Of a DNA stretch of 64,000 nt, positions 8,880-17,889 are shown piece after piece. Each line of letters begins with the position of its first letter. The first letter of the stretch is position 1. The stretch is from Sedimentitalea sp041224545 (lineage in GTDB: Bacteria; Pseudomonadota; Alphaproteobacteria; Rhodobacterales; Rhodobacteraceae). The DNA lies in the NCBI RefSeq assembly GCF_041224545.1, contig NZ_JBGFGP010000124.1:45754-109753 (forward strand). The letters are read 5' to 3'. The notes below the pieces were generated by a model. That model was not told the DNA's origin, did not search any database, and saw only the letters and a program-made list of their open reading frames with translations. Position numbers and translations under genes: made by a program.

Positions 8880-9130
8880 GAGCAACGGAACAGCAGGTGC
8901 GCACCTTCTGTTCTTGCCGCGCGTATGACGCTGCGGAGGACTTACCGCTTGTCATCCATCGCCACCACGTCGCCGGGTGCGAGCGTCGGCACCAAGAGGC
9001 TCTTGACGTATATACGGTAGATATCACCGTTCACTGGCCCGTCAAAGCCCCGGGCGCGTCGATCCGGTCATGATGCAGCGCGGCGATGAAGGTCGGCGTG
9101 TCCGGTGACAGAACGGGGCGACGCCCGGCA
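8880..9130 (-). pseudogene. Decayed IS630-type transposase remnant
   Basis: Read on the minus strand, this stretch gives pieces of an IS630-family DDE transposase in broken frames. TPTFIAALHHDRIDAPG comes first. After a one-base frame change comes FDGPVNGDIYRIYVKSLL, then VPTLAPGDVVAMDD, then a stop, then a more diverged continuation (VLRSVIRAARTEGAHLLF). The order and spacing match the middle of the catalytic domain, including the VVAMDD strand carrying the second Asp. No intact gene and no clear terminal repeats remain; the limits are approximate. It occupies most of the 8788-9205 gap and marks old insertion at the edge of the acyl-CoA locus. Confidence 0.68.
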
Positions 9131-9205
9131 GGCGCGTGCTCATCGACGAGCAGCCTTCGTCAGGGAATTGAACGGACCCGGCGCTGGACGATTATACTTC
9201 CCGGA

Positions 9206-9997
9206 TCAGCCCCCATCGGGCTTTCGCTTGGCGAGAAAGGCATTCACAGCTTCTGCGTGCTCTGCCGTCTTGTGTGCAAGTGCCTGATAGGCAGCAGACA
9301 ACTCAAGCAAACTGCTCAGGCTGCTCATCTGGCCCTCGCGCAGCAGCCGTTTGGTAAGCCGAAGAGTTGGGCCTGGATTGGCGGCTATTCTGTTGGCCAG
9401 GGCCCGAGTCTCATCCATGAGCTGATCGTCGGGCACCACGCGGCTGACCAGCCCGCAATCCAGTGCCGCCTGCGCATCAAGCATTTCCCCGGTAAACGCC
9501 ATTTCCGCCGCCTTGGACATTCCAACCACCCGGGGCAGCAACCAGGCTCCGCCGTCTCCTGGGATCAGACCCAACTTGATGAAGCTCTCTGCGAATTTCG
9601 CGCTTTCGCCCGCGATCCGAATGTCGCACATGCAACTCAGGTCACAGCCCGCCCCTATGGCATAGCCGTTCACCGCCGCGATCATTGGAACTTCAAGATT
9701 GTACATGGCCAGTGTCAGCCGCTGGATCCCCTGCTGGTACTCGGTGCGTATCGGCATCGGCCTGAGCGCGTCATCCTCGTATTTCTTCATGTCCCTTACA
9801 TCGCCGCCGGCGGAAAAAGCTGCGCCTGAGCCAGTCACGATGACAACGCGAACCGAAGGGTCCCTCTCTATCCTGGCTGTCGCTTCGACGAACTCTTCAA
9901 CAGCAGAGTTTCCGGTCAGAGGATTCCGCCTGTCAGGGTCGTTCATCGTCAAGGTGACGACTGGCCCGGCCTGATCGTACTTCAGGAAATTGGTCAT
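9206..9997 (-). CDS. Enoyl-CoA hydratase/isomerase (crotonase) family protein
   Basis: A 263-residue crotonase-fold protein, expected to hydrate or isomerise an unsaturated acyl-CoA. The oxyanion-hole segments are visible: SGAAFSAGGDVRDMKKYEDD in the first half, and AAVNGYAIGAGCDLSCMCD. The loop KLGLIPGDGGAWLLPRVVG carries Asp where catalytic Glu/Asp residues usually fall. AAAGGATCACC precedes the ATG. It lies 14 bases downstream of an acyl-CoA dehydrogenase gene in the same direction, so it probably acts on that enzyme's product. The acyl substrate is unknown. Confidence 0.88.
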   Translation of the reverse strand: MTNFLKYDQAGPVVTLTMNDPDRRNPLTGNSAVEEFVEATARIERDPSVRVVIVTGSGAAFSAGGDVRDMKKYEDDALRPMPIRTEYQQGIQRLTLAMYNLEVPMIAAVNGYAIGAGCDLSCMCDIRIAGESAKFAESFIKLGLIPGDGGAWLLPRVVGMSKAAEMAFTGEMLDAQAALDCGLVSRVVPDDQLMDETRALANRIAANPGPTLRLTKRLLREGQMSSLSSLLELSAAYQALAHKTAEHAEAVNAFLAKRKPDGG

Positions 9998-10011
9998 GGT
10001 GATCCTTTCAT

Positions 10012-11001
10012 CTACAATTCAATCGGCATTTTTTTTCGGGCTGAGACAGACAGCACGAATTCCAACGACGATTCCGTGGTGTTCAAAAGGGATTGCCCCA
10101 GTTTTCGGTTCCAGTAACTTTCCCCGCCATAAGCGATACGCGCCTCAACCAGACGACGGGTGTAAAGTTGCAGATCATGTTCCTCTGTTATGCCAATGGC
10201 ACCGTGGACCGCGTGGGCGATGGCGCCGACACGAACGGCCGCTTCGCTGACGCGGGATTTGGCAATGGCGCTGGCCGAGGGATCCGCAAAGCCAGCCAAC
10301 CCTAATTCGGCAGACATGCGCGCAGCGTAACAGTGTTCTGCCATTTCGCCGATCTGCTGCTGTATCGCCTGTTGCTTCGCGATCGCCCGACCGAACTGTT
10401 CGCGTTCCATCGCGTGGGAAACGGTCATCTCAAGCAGACGGCCCATGGCACCCGCCATTTCGACAGCTCGCATCAGGGCGCCTATCCGGAACCAGTCTTG
10501 TCGCTCTAAGGCCAGACCATCGGGAGCATCATGAGGCCAGAGCAGATCTGCACCCAGAATGCCTGACGAGGGGGATGCAAGCACGGTTGCCTCGTCAAGA
10601 GACAAGAGATTCCAATCCATTGGGTTGCGCGCGATCACGAAGCTGACGACACGGCCAAACGGTACGTTAGACAGCATCCTGCCTTCCGCCGTGGTGTGCA
10701 GAGGCCCCGGCGCAATGGCGACGGCACCGGAACCCGACGGGACCGCCGATGCCGTGCGAGCCACTATCGTGTCACCCAGTGGCAGCGGGGCAGCGTGTGC
10801 GCCCGCCTGAAACAAGACCGGAGCCAAATCAATCAGGCTCAGCCCCGCCCCTCCGTCAGCCTCGGGGACCATGGCGTCGACAAAACCGGCATCAACCAGC
10901 TCGTTCAAAAGCGTTTCAATTTCACCCGTCTGCTCTGCCTTGCGGACGTATTCAGCATTGCAGTGGGTTGCAAAGAGCTGTTTGGAGCTTTCTTCCAGCA
11001 T
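10012..11001 (-). CDS. Acyl-CoA dehydrogenase family protein (short, second subunit type)
   Basis: A 329-residue acyl-CoA dehydrogenase-fold protein, shorter than the usual 380-400. It keeps the C-terminal helical domain (EREQFGRAIAKQQAIQQQIG; HAVHGAIGITEEHDLQLYTR), but its middle beta-domain is reduced. It starts 17 bases after a full-length homologue. Such short/long neighbours in steroid- and side-chain-degrading bacteria often form heteromeric enzymes, so I infer it may be a partner subunit. AAGGA precedes the start. FAD and substrate contacts cannot be checked by eye. Confidence 0.82.
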   Translation of the reverse strand: MLEESSKQLFATHCNAEYVRKAEQTGEIETLLNELVDAGFVDAMVPEADGGAGLSLIDLAPVLFQAGAHAAPLPLGDTIVARTASAVPSGSGAVAIAPGPLHTTAEGRMLSNVPFGRVVSFVIARNPMDWNLLSLDEATVLASPSSGILGADLLWPHDAPDGLALERQDWFRIGALMRAVEMAGAMGRLLEMTVSHAMEREQFGRAIAKQQAIQQQIGEMAEHCYAARMSAELGLAGFADPSASAIAKSRVSEAAVRVGAIAHAVHGAIGITEEHDLQLYTRRLVEARIAYGGESYWNRKLGQSLLNTTESSLEFVLSVSARKKMPIEL

Positions 11002-11018
11002 TTTGTTGTCCTTGGTGC

Positions 11019-12161
11019 CTATCGCAATCCCAGACCGCGCGCGATCATGCCGCGCAGAATCTCTCTGGTGCCGCCGCGGAGCGAGTAGCTGGGAGCTGCA
11101 CGTGCGACAAATACCGTGGTTTCCATCAAAGAGCGCGGTGGCTGCAATCGCGGATCAGCACTCAGCGCGTCCGCGATCATAACCGGGAGTTCCTGTTCGA
11201 AACTGGTGCCAAGATCCTTCACCATTGCGGCCTGGACAATCGGGCTTTCGCCGGCGGCCAGGCGAGCGGTGACCGCAATGCTCAGTTCGCGCAAGGTGGC
11301 AAGATGGGCGATCGCCCTGCCCAGTTTCTCATCATGCGACTGCGGCGTGGCGCGCAGCCAGTTCAGCCACCCGTCGAGCAGAACGATGCTACTGAGGATC
11401 CGTTCGGGCCCGGAACGTTCAAATGCAAGTTCGGCAGTGACCTGTTCCCATCCGCAGCCCTCATCGCCAATCAGCGTATTGTCGGGCAGGAAAACATCCT
11501 TGAAAAAAACTTCGGAAAAATGGGCGTCCCCGTTCAGGTCCTTAATCTCACGAATTTCCACCCGCGGAGCGGACAGGTCGATTACAAACTGAGATAGCCC
11601 TTGGTGCCGGTCAGCAGCGTTGCCTGACGTGCGCACCAGCGCAATCATGTAATGTGACCGCGTGGCATTGGTGGTCCAGATCTTCTGTCCGTTCAACAGC
11701 CAGCCGCCATCGGTCTTTTTAGCGCGACTGCGCACGCTCGCAAGATCGGACCCCGCGTTTGGTTCGCTCATCCCGATACAGAAGAAGCTCTGTCCAGCGC
11801 AAATGCCGGGGAGATAGCGTTGCTTCTGCTCTTCCGAGCCATAGCGCTGGATCAAAGGACCGCTTTGCCGGTCCGCAATCCAATGAGCAGATACCGGCGC
11901 ACCTGCGGCCAATAGCTCCTCGACGATGACATAGCGGCGAAAGAAACCGGCTTCCTGGCCTCCATACTTCTTTTCAATCGAGAGCCCAAGCCAGCCCTTT
12001 TCTGCCATCTTCCGGCTGAATTCCGCAGAGAACCCCATCCATGAGCGCGCTCGGACAACAGCAGGTAGATTCGCGGTCTCCTGCTGCGCAAAGGCACGGA
12101 CCTCGGCACGTACCGCTTCATCTTCTGCCGGCACGTTCGAGAGAGATAAGGGACTCAACAT
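11019..12161 (-). CDS. Acyl-CoA dehydrogenase
   Basis: A full-length (380-residue) acyl-CoA dehydrogenase that introduces an alpha-beta double bond into an acyl-CoA with FAD. Family segments are visible in order: GWLGLSIEKKYGGQEAG, the central SEPNAGSDLASVRSRAKK and NGQKIWTTNATRSHYMIAL, and the C-terminal YSLRGGTREILRGMIARGLG. I prefer the ATG at 12161, with GGAAG upstream, over an in-frame GTG at 12185 that would add eight residues. Next gene downstream is the shorter homologue. It is the first gene after the locus break at 12162-12274. Confidence 0.88.
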   Translation of the reverse strand: MLSPLSLSNVPAEDEAVRAEVRAFAQQETANLPAVVRARSWMGFSAEFSRKMAEKGWLGLSIEKKYGGQEAGFFRRYVIVEELLAAGAPVSAHWIADRQSGPLIQRYGSEEQKQRYLPGICAGQSFFCIGMSEPNAGSDLASVRSRAKKTDGGWLLNGQKIWTTNATRSHYMIALVRTSGNAADRHQGLSQFVIDLSAPRVEIREIKDLNGDAHFSEVFFKDVFLPDNTLIGDEGCGWEQVTAELAFERSGPERILSSIVLLDGWLNWLRATPQSHDEKLGRAIAHLATLRELSIAVTARLAAGESPIVQAAMVKDLGTSFEQELPVMIADALSADPRLQPPRSLMETTVFVARAAPSYSLRGGTREILRGMIARGLGLR

Positions 12162-12274
12162 TATGTCGTACTTCCACGTCTGCACAAAAGCATATTTCGC
12201 GCCTCACACATGCTTGCTGGTACTTGCTACAGGCCCCGGCTGTGCCGGGACCTGCAGCCCGATAAAAGGCCGGG

Positions 12275-13288
12275 TCAGTTCAATTCGTTCATGAAAGCCT
12301 TCATCACGACGGTTCCCGGTTTGCCACGGGAATCCAGTTCCGCAGCCCATTCTACCCCGACGGATTCAAGCGAGTTACGGATTTCGGTAACATCGGCATC
12401 GGGCAGTGTTACAAATCTCACCCCGGCATCGGAAATCTTCTGCTTGTCACCTTCCACCAGATCATCAATCACGGCACAGGCGTGCCGGGTGGCGCGTTCG
12501 CCAGCTTCGGTCAGGGCCTGCTGAACGTCAGGCGAGAGACTGTCATATTTGGATTGGCTGATCATGTATGCGGTTACAAAAGACCCAAGGTTCAAACCCT
12601 GTGTCGCCGTTTTCAGGTGCGGAGCCAGATCATAGGGAAATATGGACCCATACGGAAACACGATCGCGTCCACAGTTCCACGCGACAGAGCTTCGCGAGC
12701 CTCGGGCGCTGACATCTGCACAGGGACTCCACCCAATTTGGTCATGGCAAGCGCCTGAGACCCGCCGCTGGTACGGATTTTCTGGCCACTGATGCTCTCA
12801 ATCCCCGTAAGCTCTTTGGCCGAAAACAGCTGATAGGGTGGCAGGGCGAGCACCATCAGGGCACGAAGGCCTTCCGGGGCGTACTCCACCTCATCCAGAA
12901 CGCCGCCGGGCTTCGCGAGTTCCCAATAGGCCATTGTCCCTTCGCATGAACTGTCGAAAGTGCCAGGCAACTGGGCCACCGAACTGAGCGGCAACTTGTC
13001 CGCCAGATAGGACGCCCCGATATATCCGATGTCTGCAACACCGGTCTGGGTCAGCGAAAGCATGTCCTTTGCTTTGCCCAGCTGCTGCGCCGGGAAATAC
13101 TCGATGCCGACTGCGCCGCTGGTGTTTTCCTCCACATCCTCGACGAATGGCTTCAGCAGGTTTTCCGCTATATAGTGTCCTACGGGAAGACTGTCCGCCA
13201 CGCGTAGCGTGACGTCCTGGGCCATCGCGGCGCTGGCACCGACACCGAGGGCAAGGCTCGCGATCAGGCATATCTTATTGTTTTTCAT
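12275..13288 (-). CDS. dctP: TRAP transporter substrate-binding protein, DctP family
   Basis: Periplasmic solute receptor of a TRAP transporter, 337 residues. The signal peptide is MKNNKICLIASLALGVGASA followed by AMA, with cleavage near residue 23. DctP features include LPVGHYIAENLLKPFVEDV at the N terminus, the GQKIRTSGGSQALAM segment, where the substrate-carboxylate-binding Arg is expected, and a long C-terminal helix pair. An AAGGAGGAG ribosome site precedes the ATG at 13288; an upstream open frame is ignored. It is the third gene of a dctQ-dctM-dctP set, so the ligand is probably a carboxylic acid later converted to a CoA ester. Confidence 0.9.
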   Translation of the reverse strand: MKNNKICLIASLALGVGASAAMAQDVTLRVADSLPVGHYIAENLLKPFVEDVEENTSGAVGIEYFPAQQLGKAKDMLSLTQTGVADIGYIGASYLADKLPLSSVAQLPGTFDSSCEGTMAYWELAKPGGVLDEVEYAPEGLRALMVLALPPYQLFSAKELTGIESISGQKIRTSGGSQALAMTKLGGVPVQMSAPEAREALSRGTVDAIVFPYGSIFPYDLAPHLKTATQGLNLGSFVTAYMISQSKYDSLSPDVQQALTEAGERATRHACAVIDDLVEGDKQKISDAGVRFVTLPDADVTEIRNSLESVGVEWAAELDSRGKPGTVVMKAFMNELN

Positions 13289-13314
13289 GTACTTTCTCCT
13301 CCTTGAAAGACGTG

Positions 13315-14601
13315 TCATTGCATAGTCGAGGGCAGCCATAGAATGATCTGGGGAAAGGCTGCCAGCAGGGCGATCACAATCAGATGCGCCCAGAAATGGG
13401 GCATGACTCCCCGGAACAGTTCGCCCAAGGGGCGACGAGTGTACCGGGCCACGACGAAAACATTCATTCCCATCGGAGGCGTGACCATACCAACTTCTGC
13501 GGTAACGACGATCAGGACGCCGAACCAAACCGGGTCAAAGCCCAACTGAGAAATGAGCGGCAGGGCCACAGGTACCGTCAGGATGAGAATGGCGATCTGA
13601 TCCATGAAGAAACCAAGGATCAGGTATCCCACCAATATGACGGCAAGGATGATCCAACGGGATACCTCAAGGGTCCCGACCCAGTCTGCAAGATCATTGG
13701 TGACACGGGTCAGCGTAAAGAAATAGCCGAAAACATGGGCCCCCAGAATGATGAAAAGGATCATGCAGGTTGTTTGAGCGGCCGAACGCAATGCCTGCCA
13801 GCTGTTCGAGAGAGTAAGCTTGCGCTCCCAAGCTGCGATCAGCATGGCACAGAAGGCCCCGATACCTGCGGCCTCGGTCGGCGTTGCTATGCCGGAATAG
13901 ATCGTACCGGTAACGGCAAAGAACAGGATCAACACCGGGCCCACTCTTTTGAGCGAGCCGAACTTCTGGGCGAAACCATAGGCTTGCCCCTTGGGGGCCG
14001 CCTCGGGATCGCGCCAAACCAGAAAAGCGATGGTCAGCATGATCGTTGCTGTGACAAGGATTCCGGGGAAAACGCCCCCCACCAGCAGCGCTGAAACGGG
14101 GATATCCGCAATAATTCCATAGAGGATCAAGGCGATCGATGGCGGAATAAGCATGGCCAGAGTTCCCGAAATCGCGACAACGCCTCCAGCCAGTTTCGGG
14201 TCGTACCCCTCTTTCAACATCGCCGGTATCGAAGTAGAGGCAAGCGTCGCCGCTGCCGCAGTGGATGACCCCGAAATCGCGCCGAAACCGGCCCCGGCCA
14301 GTGCCGTCGCCATCGCGACCCCACCGCGCAGACGGCCGACCCAGACCGTCGCGGCGCGAAACAGATCGTTTGCGACACCTGAAATGATGATGAATTCCGC
14401 CATCAGGATAAACATCGGTATCGTGATTATCTCGTAATCGCTGGCGGTAGAGAGGGGTGTGGTCTTGAGGATGCCTTGAAGGATCGGCCAGCCCCCGAAC
14501 ATGTACAGCCCTACGGCCCCTGATACGCCCATCGCAAGGGCCACGGGCAGGCCCGTCACTAGCAAGAGAAACAGAAGCACGAGAACAATTGTCACGGTCA
14601 T
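13315..14601 (-). CDS. dctM: TRAP transporter large permease subunit, DctM family
   Basis: A 428-residue permease of the DctM type with about 12 TM helices. Family landmarks are GLPVALAMGVSGAVGLYMFG near the start, GFGAISGSSTAAAATLASTS in the first scoop region, and MVTPPMGMNVFVVARY near the C terminus. Its ATG at 14601 overlaps the dctQ stop (ATGA), fixing the start. With dctQ and dctP it forms a sodium-driven uptake system for an organic acid. It contains no obvious deviation from family. Confidence 0.93.
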   Translation of the reverse strand: MTVTIVLVLLFLLLVTGLPVALAMGVSGAVGLYMFGGWPILQGILKTTPLSTASDYEIITIPMFILMAEFIIISGVANDLFRAATVWVGRLRGGVAMATALAGAGFGAISGSSTAAAATLASTSIPAMLKEGYDPKLAGGVVAISGTLAMLIPPSIALILYGIIADIPVSALLVGGVFPGILVTATIMLTIAFLVWRDPEAAPKGQAYGFAQKFGSLKRVGPVLILFFAVTGTIYSGIATPTEAAGIGAFCAMLIAAWERKLTLSNSWQALRSAAQTTCMILFIILGAHVFGYFFTLTRVTNDLADWVGTLEVSRWIILAVILVGYLILGFFMDQIAILILTVPVALPLISQLGFDPVWFGVLIVVTAEVGMVTPPMGMNVFVVARYTRRPLGELFRGVMPHFWAHLIVIALLAAFPQIILWLPSTMQ

Positions 14602-15185
14602 TCGCCATGCTCCGCGGTTTTGGCGTCGGTATTTGCAGGCGCCGGCACCTCGACCAGGTCCCGCTCGGAAAAAACCGAGGCCAGATGGAGCACGGCCCGA
14701 TATCCGCATCGCAAGCAAAGCGTGGCCATGCCCGTCGCGAGAAGCGCATAAGCGATCCATGTCGGCCAGGCTACAACCTCGGCTATGCGATCGTCCGACA
14801 AGAAAGCGTCACGTGCCTGGCTGATGCCAAGCCAAGTCATGATGGCAATGAAGAGCGTCGAGGCGCCGTATCCCAGGCCCTGTGTGAGATGCCGCACCGG
14901 TCTGGGCAGAAACGGCACGAAGACATCGAGCGCAATATGACCGTGATGGTTCAGGCTGTCGGACAACGCCAGAAAGAACACTGCACCAATCAAGTACAAT
15001 CCGATCAGACTGTATGACCAGCTTAATGGCGCTGACAGAACATAGCGCAGGCAGACATCGATCACCACGATCAGCATGATGGCCGCCATGGCCAGTCCGG
15101 ATATGCCGATCAGAACGGTCTCTGCGCGCCCCAACAGCGCAGAGACCGCATTTGCCGGTTTGTTCTCCTCCCTTACTCCTCCCAT
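14598..15185 (-). CDS. dctQ: TRAP transporter small permease subunit, DctQ family
   Basis: A 195-residue small permease with four predicted TM helices. VLIGISGLAMAAIMLIVVID with the following CLRYVLSAPLSWS is the typical DctQ pattern. I use the ATG at 15185 because AGGAGG stands six bases upstream; a Met 11 codons earlier lacks one. The C-terminal tail is unusually long and Pro/Ala-rich after the last helix. It overlaps dctM. The 150-base upstream gap to the next acyl-CoA dehydrogenase may hold a promoter. Confidence 0.88.
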   Translation of the reverse strand: MGGVREENKPANAVSALLGRAETVLIGISGLAMAAIMLIVVIDVCLRYVLSAPLSWSYSLIGLYLIGAVFFLALSDSLNHHGHIALDVFVPFLPRPVRHLTQGLGYGASTLFIAIMTWLGISQARDAFLSDDRIAEVVAWPTWIAYALLATGMATLCLRCGYRAVLHLASVFSERDLVEVPAPANTDAKTAEHGE

Positions 15186-15337
15186 AGTTTCCTCCTGACT
15201 GGGTTTGGTAGCTTGCACTCAGAATCTTGCGAACCGTGCGTCCGTTCTGTTTTCCGACCTGCGTATGGTCGAACTGAAGGAGCATGACCGATCCTTGTCT
15301 GAAACTTCGTAATCTGTTCTGGGCATGGGCCTGTTCG

Positions 15338-16504
15338 TCAGTAGGATTTCGGTAGGCCAAGTACTTTCTCGGCGATGAAGCAAAGGGCGAGTTGTGGAGA
15401 AACCGGCGCGATCCGCGGGATCAGACTTTCACGCAGATATCTTTCGACATGATATTCCTTGGCGTAGCCGAAACCGCCGTGGGTCATTACCGCCGTCTGG
15501 CACGCGCTGAATCCTGCCTCGCCCGCAAGATATTTCGCGGTATTCGCAGAAGCACCGCACGGCAGCCCATTGTCATATTCCCAAGCCGCCTTCATGATCA
15601 TCAACCAAGCCGCTTCCAGTTCCGCGTGACAGATTGCAAGCGGATGCTGAATCGACTGATTTTTGCCAATCGGGCGATTGAAAACCACCCGTTCACGAGC
15701 ATATTCGGTTGCGCGCTTCAGCGCCGCAAAGCCAAGCCCTACTGCTTCTGCCGCGATCAGGATACGTTCCGGATTAAGTCCGTGCAGGATGTACTCAAAG
15801 CCGCGCCCTTCCTCACCGATCCGGTCGGTTTCAGGAATCTCGAAATCCTCGAAAAACAGTTCATTCGAGTCCACAGCCTTACGACCCATCTTGTCGATTT
15901 CCGAAACCTTGATGCGGGCTCGGTCAAACGGCGTATAAAACAAGGACAGCCCGTGCGTTGGCGATCTGACCTCCTCCAGCGGTGTCGTACGCGCCAGGAC
16001 CAATAGGTTGTCGGCTTCCTGCGCGGTGGAGATCCAGACCTTCTGACCATTCACCACGTATTTGTCGCCTTGCTTCTCGGCCCGCAATTTCAATTGGGTC
16101 GTGTTCAGCCCGGTATTGGGTTCGGTAACAGCGAAACAGGCTTTCTCACGCCCCTCGACCATAGGGCGGATCATCCGCTCTTTCTGTTCTTCTGTTCCGT
16201 ACACGGCCACGGGATTGAGACCGAAAATGTTGATATGTACGGCGGAAGCGCCCGATAGCCCGGCTCCGGACTCCGAAATGGTGCGCATCATCAGGGCCGC
16301 TTCGGTAATACCCAGGCCCGCACCACCCTGCGCTTCGTCGGTGCATATTCCGAGCCATCCCTCGACGGCCAGCGCATCGTAGAAATCCAAGGGAAATCCT
16401 CCCTCCCGATCGCGCTTCAACCAGTATTCGGCATCGAATCTTTCGCAGATCCGGCTCACTGCGTCGCGGATCGCTCTTTGATCTTCGGTCAGGGAGAAAT
16501 CCAT
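15338..16504 (-). CDS. Acyl-CoA dehydrogenase
   Basis: A 388-residue acyl-CoA dehydrogenase, third in this locus. Visible segments are GWLGICTDEAQGGAGLGI, FAVTEPNTGLNTTQLKLRA (FAD and substrate loop), NGQKVWISTAQEADNLLVL, and the C-terminal HGGFGYAKEYHVERYLRES. It ends three bases before the start-side neighbour CaiB gene and is clearly co-transcribed with it. It probably oxidises the CoA ester formed by that transferase. Substrate unknown. Confidence 0.9.
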   Translation of the reverse strand: MDFSLTEDQRAIRDAVSRICERFDAEYWLKRDREGGFPLDFYDALAVEGWLGICTDEAQGGAGLGITEAALMMRTISESGAGLSGASAVHINIFGLNPVAVYGTEEQKERMIRPMVEGREKACFAVTEPNTGLNTTQLKLRAEKQGDKYVVNGQKVWISTAQEADNLLVLARTTPLEEVRSPTHGLSLFYTPFDRARIKVSEIDKMGRKAVDSNELFFEDFEIPETDRIGEEGRGFEYILHGLNPERILIAAEAVGLGFAALKRATEYARERVVFNRPIGKNQSIQHPLAICHAELEAAWLMIMKAAWEYDNGLPCGASANTAKYLAGEAGFSACQTAVMTHGGFGYAKEYHVERYLRESLIPRIAPVSPQLALCFIAEKVLGLPKSY

Positions 16505-16507
16505 CTG

Positions 16508-17710
16508 TCAGTCCTCTATTGCCACACGCAATGCGCCGTTGTCCTGCAACGCGGCGATTTCGCTGTCGGTAAACCCGGCCTCGGCCAATATTTCGGGACC
16601 GTGCTCGCCCAGGCGTGGTGCAAGGCGCTGCGGCTTGACCGGGGTACGTGAAAAACTGACCGGGACAGCCATCTGCCGAAGTCTGCCTTCAGTGGGATGG
16701 TCCACGGTCTCGAAAAAGCCGGTTGCCTTTAGATGCGGGTCCTCAAATACGGATTCATAGCTGTGCATCGGCATTGCCGGCACGTCTGCACGTTCAAAGA
16801 TCTCCAGCCATTTTGCGGTGGTCTTTGTGCGAACGATCTGACCCAATGTCGCGTAAACGAAATCAATATTCGCCATGCGGTTCGCAAAACTAGCGAAACG
16901 TTCATCCGTTTCGGGAATATCCGTGCGCCCGATTGCCTCGAAGAAGCGACGCCAGTGACCGTCGGTGTAGATCAGAGCACAAACATAACCGTCCTGGGTC
17001 TGATAAGGACGACGATCCGGAGACAGATGCCGGGCATAGCCGCCTTCGTCCAGTGGAGGGTCGTATGTCAGCCCGCCCATGTGATCGCCCATGATCATCG
17101 AGATCATGGTTTCAAACATCGGAATTTCGATTTTCTGCCCTTTGCCTGAGGTGGTTCTCTCAACCACCGCAGCCAGGATCGCGTTAACGCCGGCCATTCC
17201 GACGATACGGTCCGCAATGGCTGCCGGCACATAGGCGGGTTTGCCTCCGGCTCGAACAAAGCCATGTGAAATGCAGGAACCGCCCTGGATCAGATCATCA
17301 TAGGCCGGCCGGTTCGCATAAGGCCCTGACTGCCCGTAACCCACAAGTGCAGCATAGATCAGGCGCGGGTTCAGACCGGCGAGGTCTTCATACGACAGAC
17401 CCAGCCGGGCCATCGCCCGAGGACGGATATTGGTAACGAGCACATCAACCGTCTTTACCAGTTCGAGGATCGCGGCGCGGCCTTCCGGCTGTTTCAGGTT
17501 CAGAGCAATGTCCCGTTTCGAGCGGTTCACGTTCAGGAACAAGGGTCCCATATCCGCATGTCGCGACGGGCCGATCTGGCGGACGACATCGCCCTCAGGC
17601 GACTCGACCTTGATCACATCTGCCCCGTAGTCCCCCAGAATCTGAGAGGCGTAGGGACCCATCAACACCGTAGACAGGTCCAAAATGCGCAACCCCTTTA
17701 ACAGGCTCAT
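16508..17710 (-). CDS. CaiB/BaiF-type (family III) CoA-transferase
   Basis: A 400-residue family III CoA-transferase, which activates a carboxylic acid by moving CoA from another thioester. The N terminus has the Rossmann-like start GLRILDLSTVLMGPYASQIL then DYGADVIKVESPEGD. The catalytic Asp is expected in NRPAYDDLIQGGS. SGKGQKIEIPMFET fits the family core. It is the first gene of the minus-strand operon; the divergent IclR gene and a paired palindrome lie upstream. It is the likely entry step: TRAP uptake, then CoA activation, then dehydrogenation and hydration. Confidence 0.92.
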   Translation of the reverse strand: MSLLKGLRILDLSTVLMGPYASQILGDYGADVIKVESPEGDVVRQIGPSRHADMGPLFLNVNRSKRDIALNLKQPEGRAAILELVKTVDVLVTNIRPRAMARLGLSYEDLAGLNPRLIYAALVGYGQSGPYANRPAYDDLIQGGSCISHGFVRAGGKPAYVPAAIADRIVGMAGVNAILAAVVERTTSGKGQKIEIPMFETMISMIMGDHMGGLTYDPPLDEGGYARHLSPDRRPYQTQDGYVCALIYTDGHWRRFFEAIGRTDIPETDERFASFANRMANIDFVYATLGQIVRTKTTAKWLEIFERADVPAMPMHSYESVFEDPHLKATGFFETVDHPTEGRLRQMAVPVSFSRTPVKPQRLAPRLGEHGPEILAEAGFTDSEIAALQDNGALRVAIED

Positions 17711-17727
17711 TGCTTTCCTTCCATTTT

Positions 17728-17761
17728 GTCCATATATATGAACAATATATTCACCATATGG
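17728..17761. promoter_or_regulatory. Paired palindromic operator between CaiB and IclR genes
   Basis: Two dyads stand in the divergent spacer. GTCCATATATATGAAC at 17728-17743 is a 16-base palindrome with one mismatched pair. CCATATGG at 17754-17761 is perfect. Their centres are 22 bases apart, about two helical turns, and both contain the CCATAT half-site. This is a typical layout for an IclR-family dimer-of-dimers. Binding by the neighbouring regulator is inferred. Confidence 0.5.
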
Positions 17762-17889
17762 ATCATTAATCGAAACGCGATCCGCTTTGTCAATAGGATT
17801 CTGGACTCTGAAGACCGCCGGGGGTTGTTGCCGGCAGGGCGCTAAAGAGAGAGAATAAGCAAAGTGAGATCACCAGCCGGAGCCGCTCA

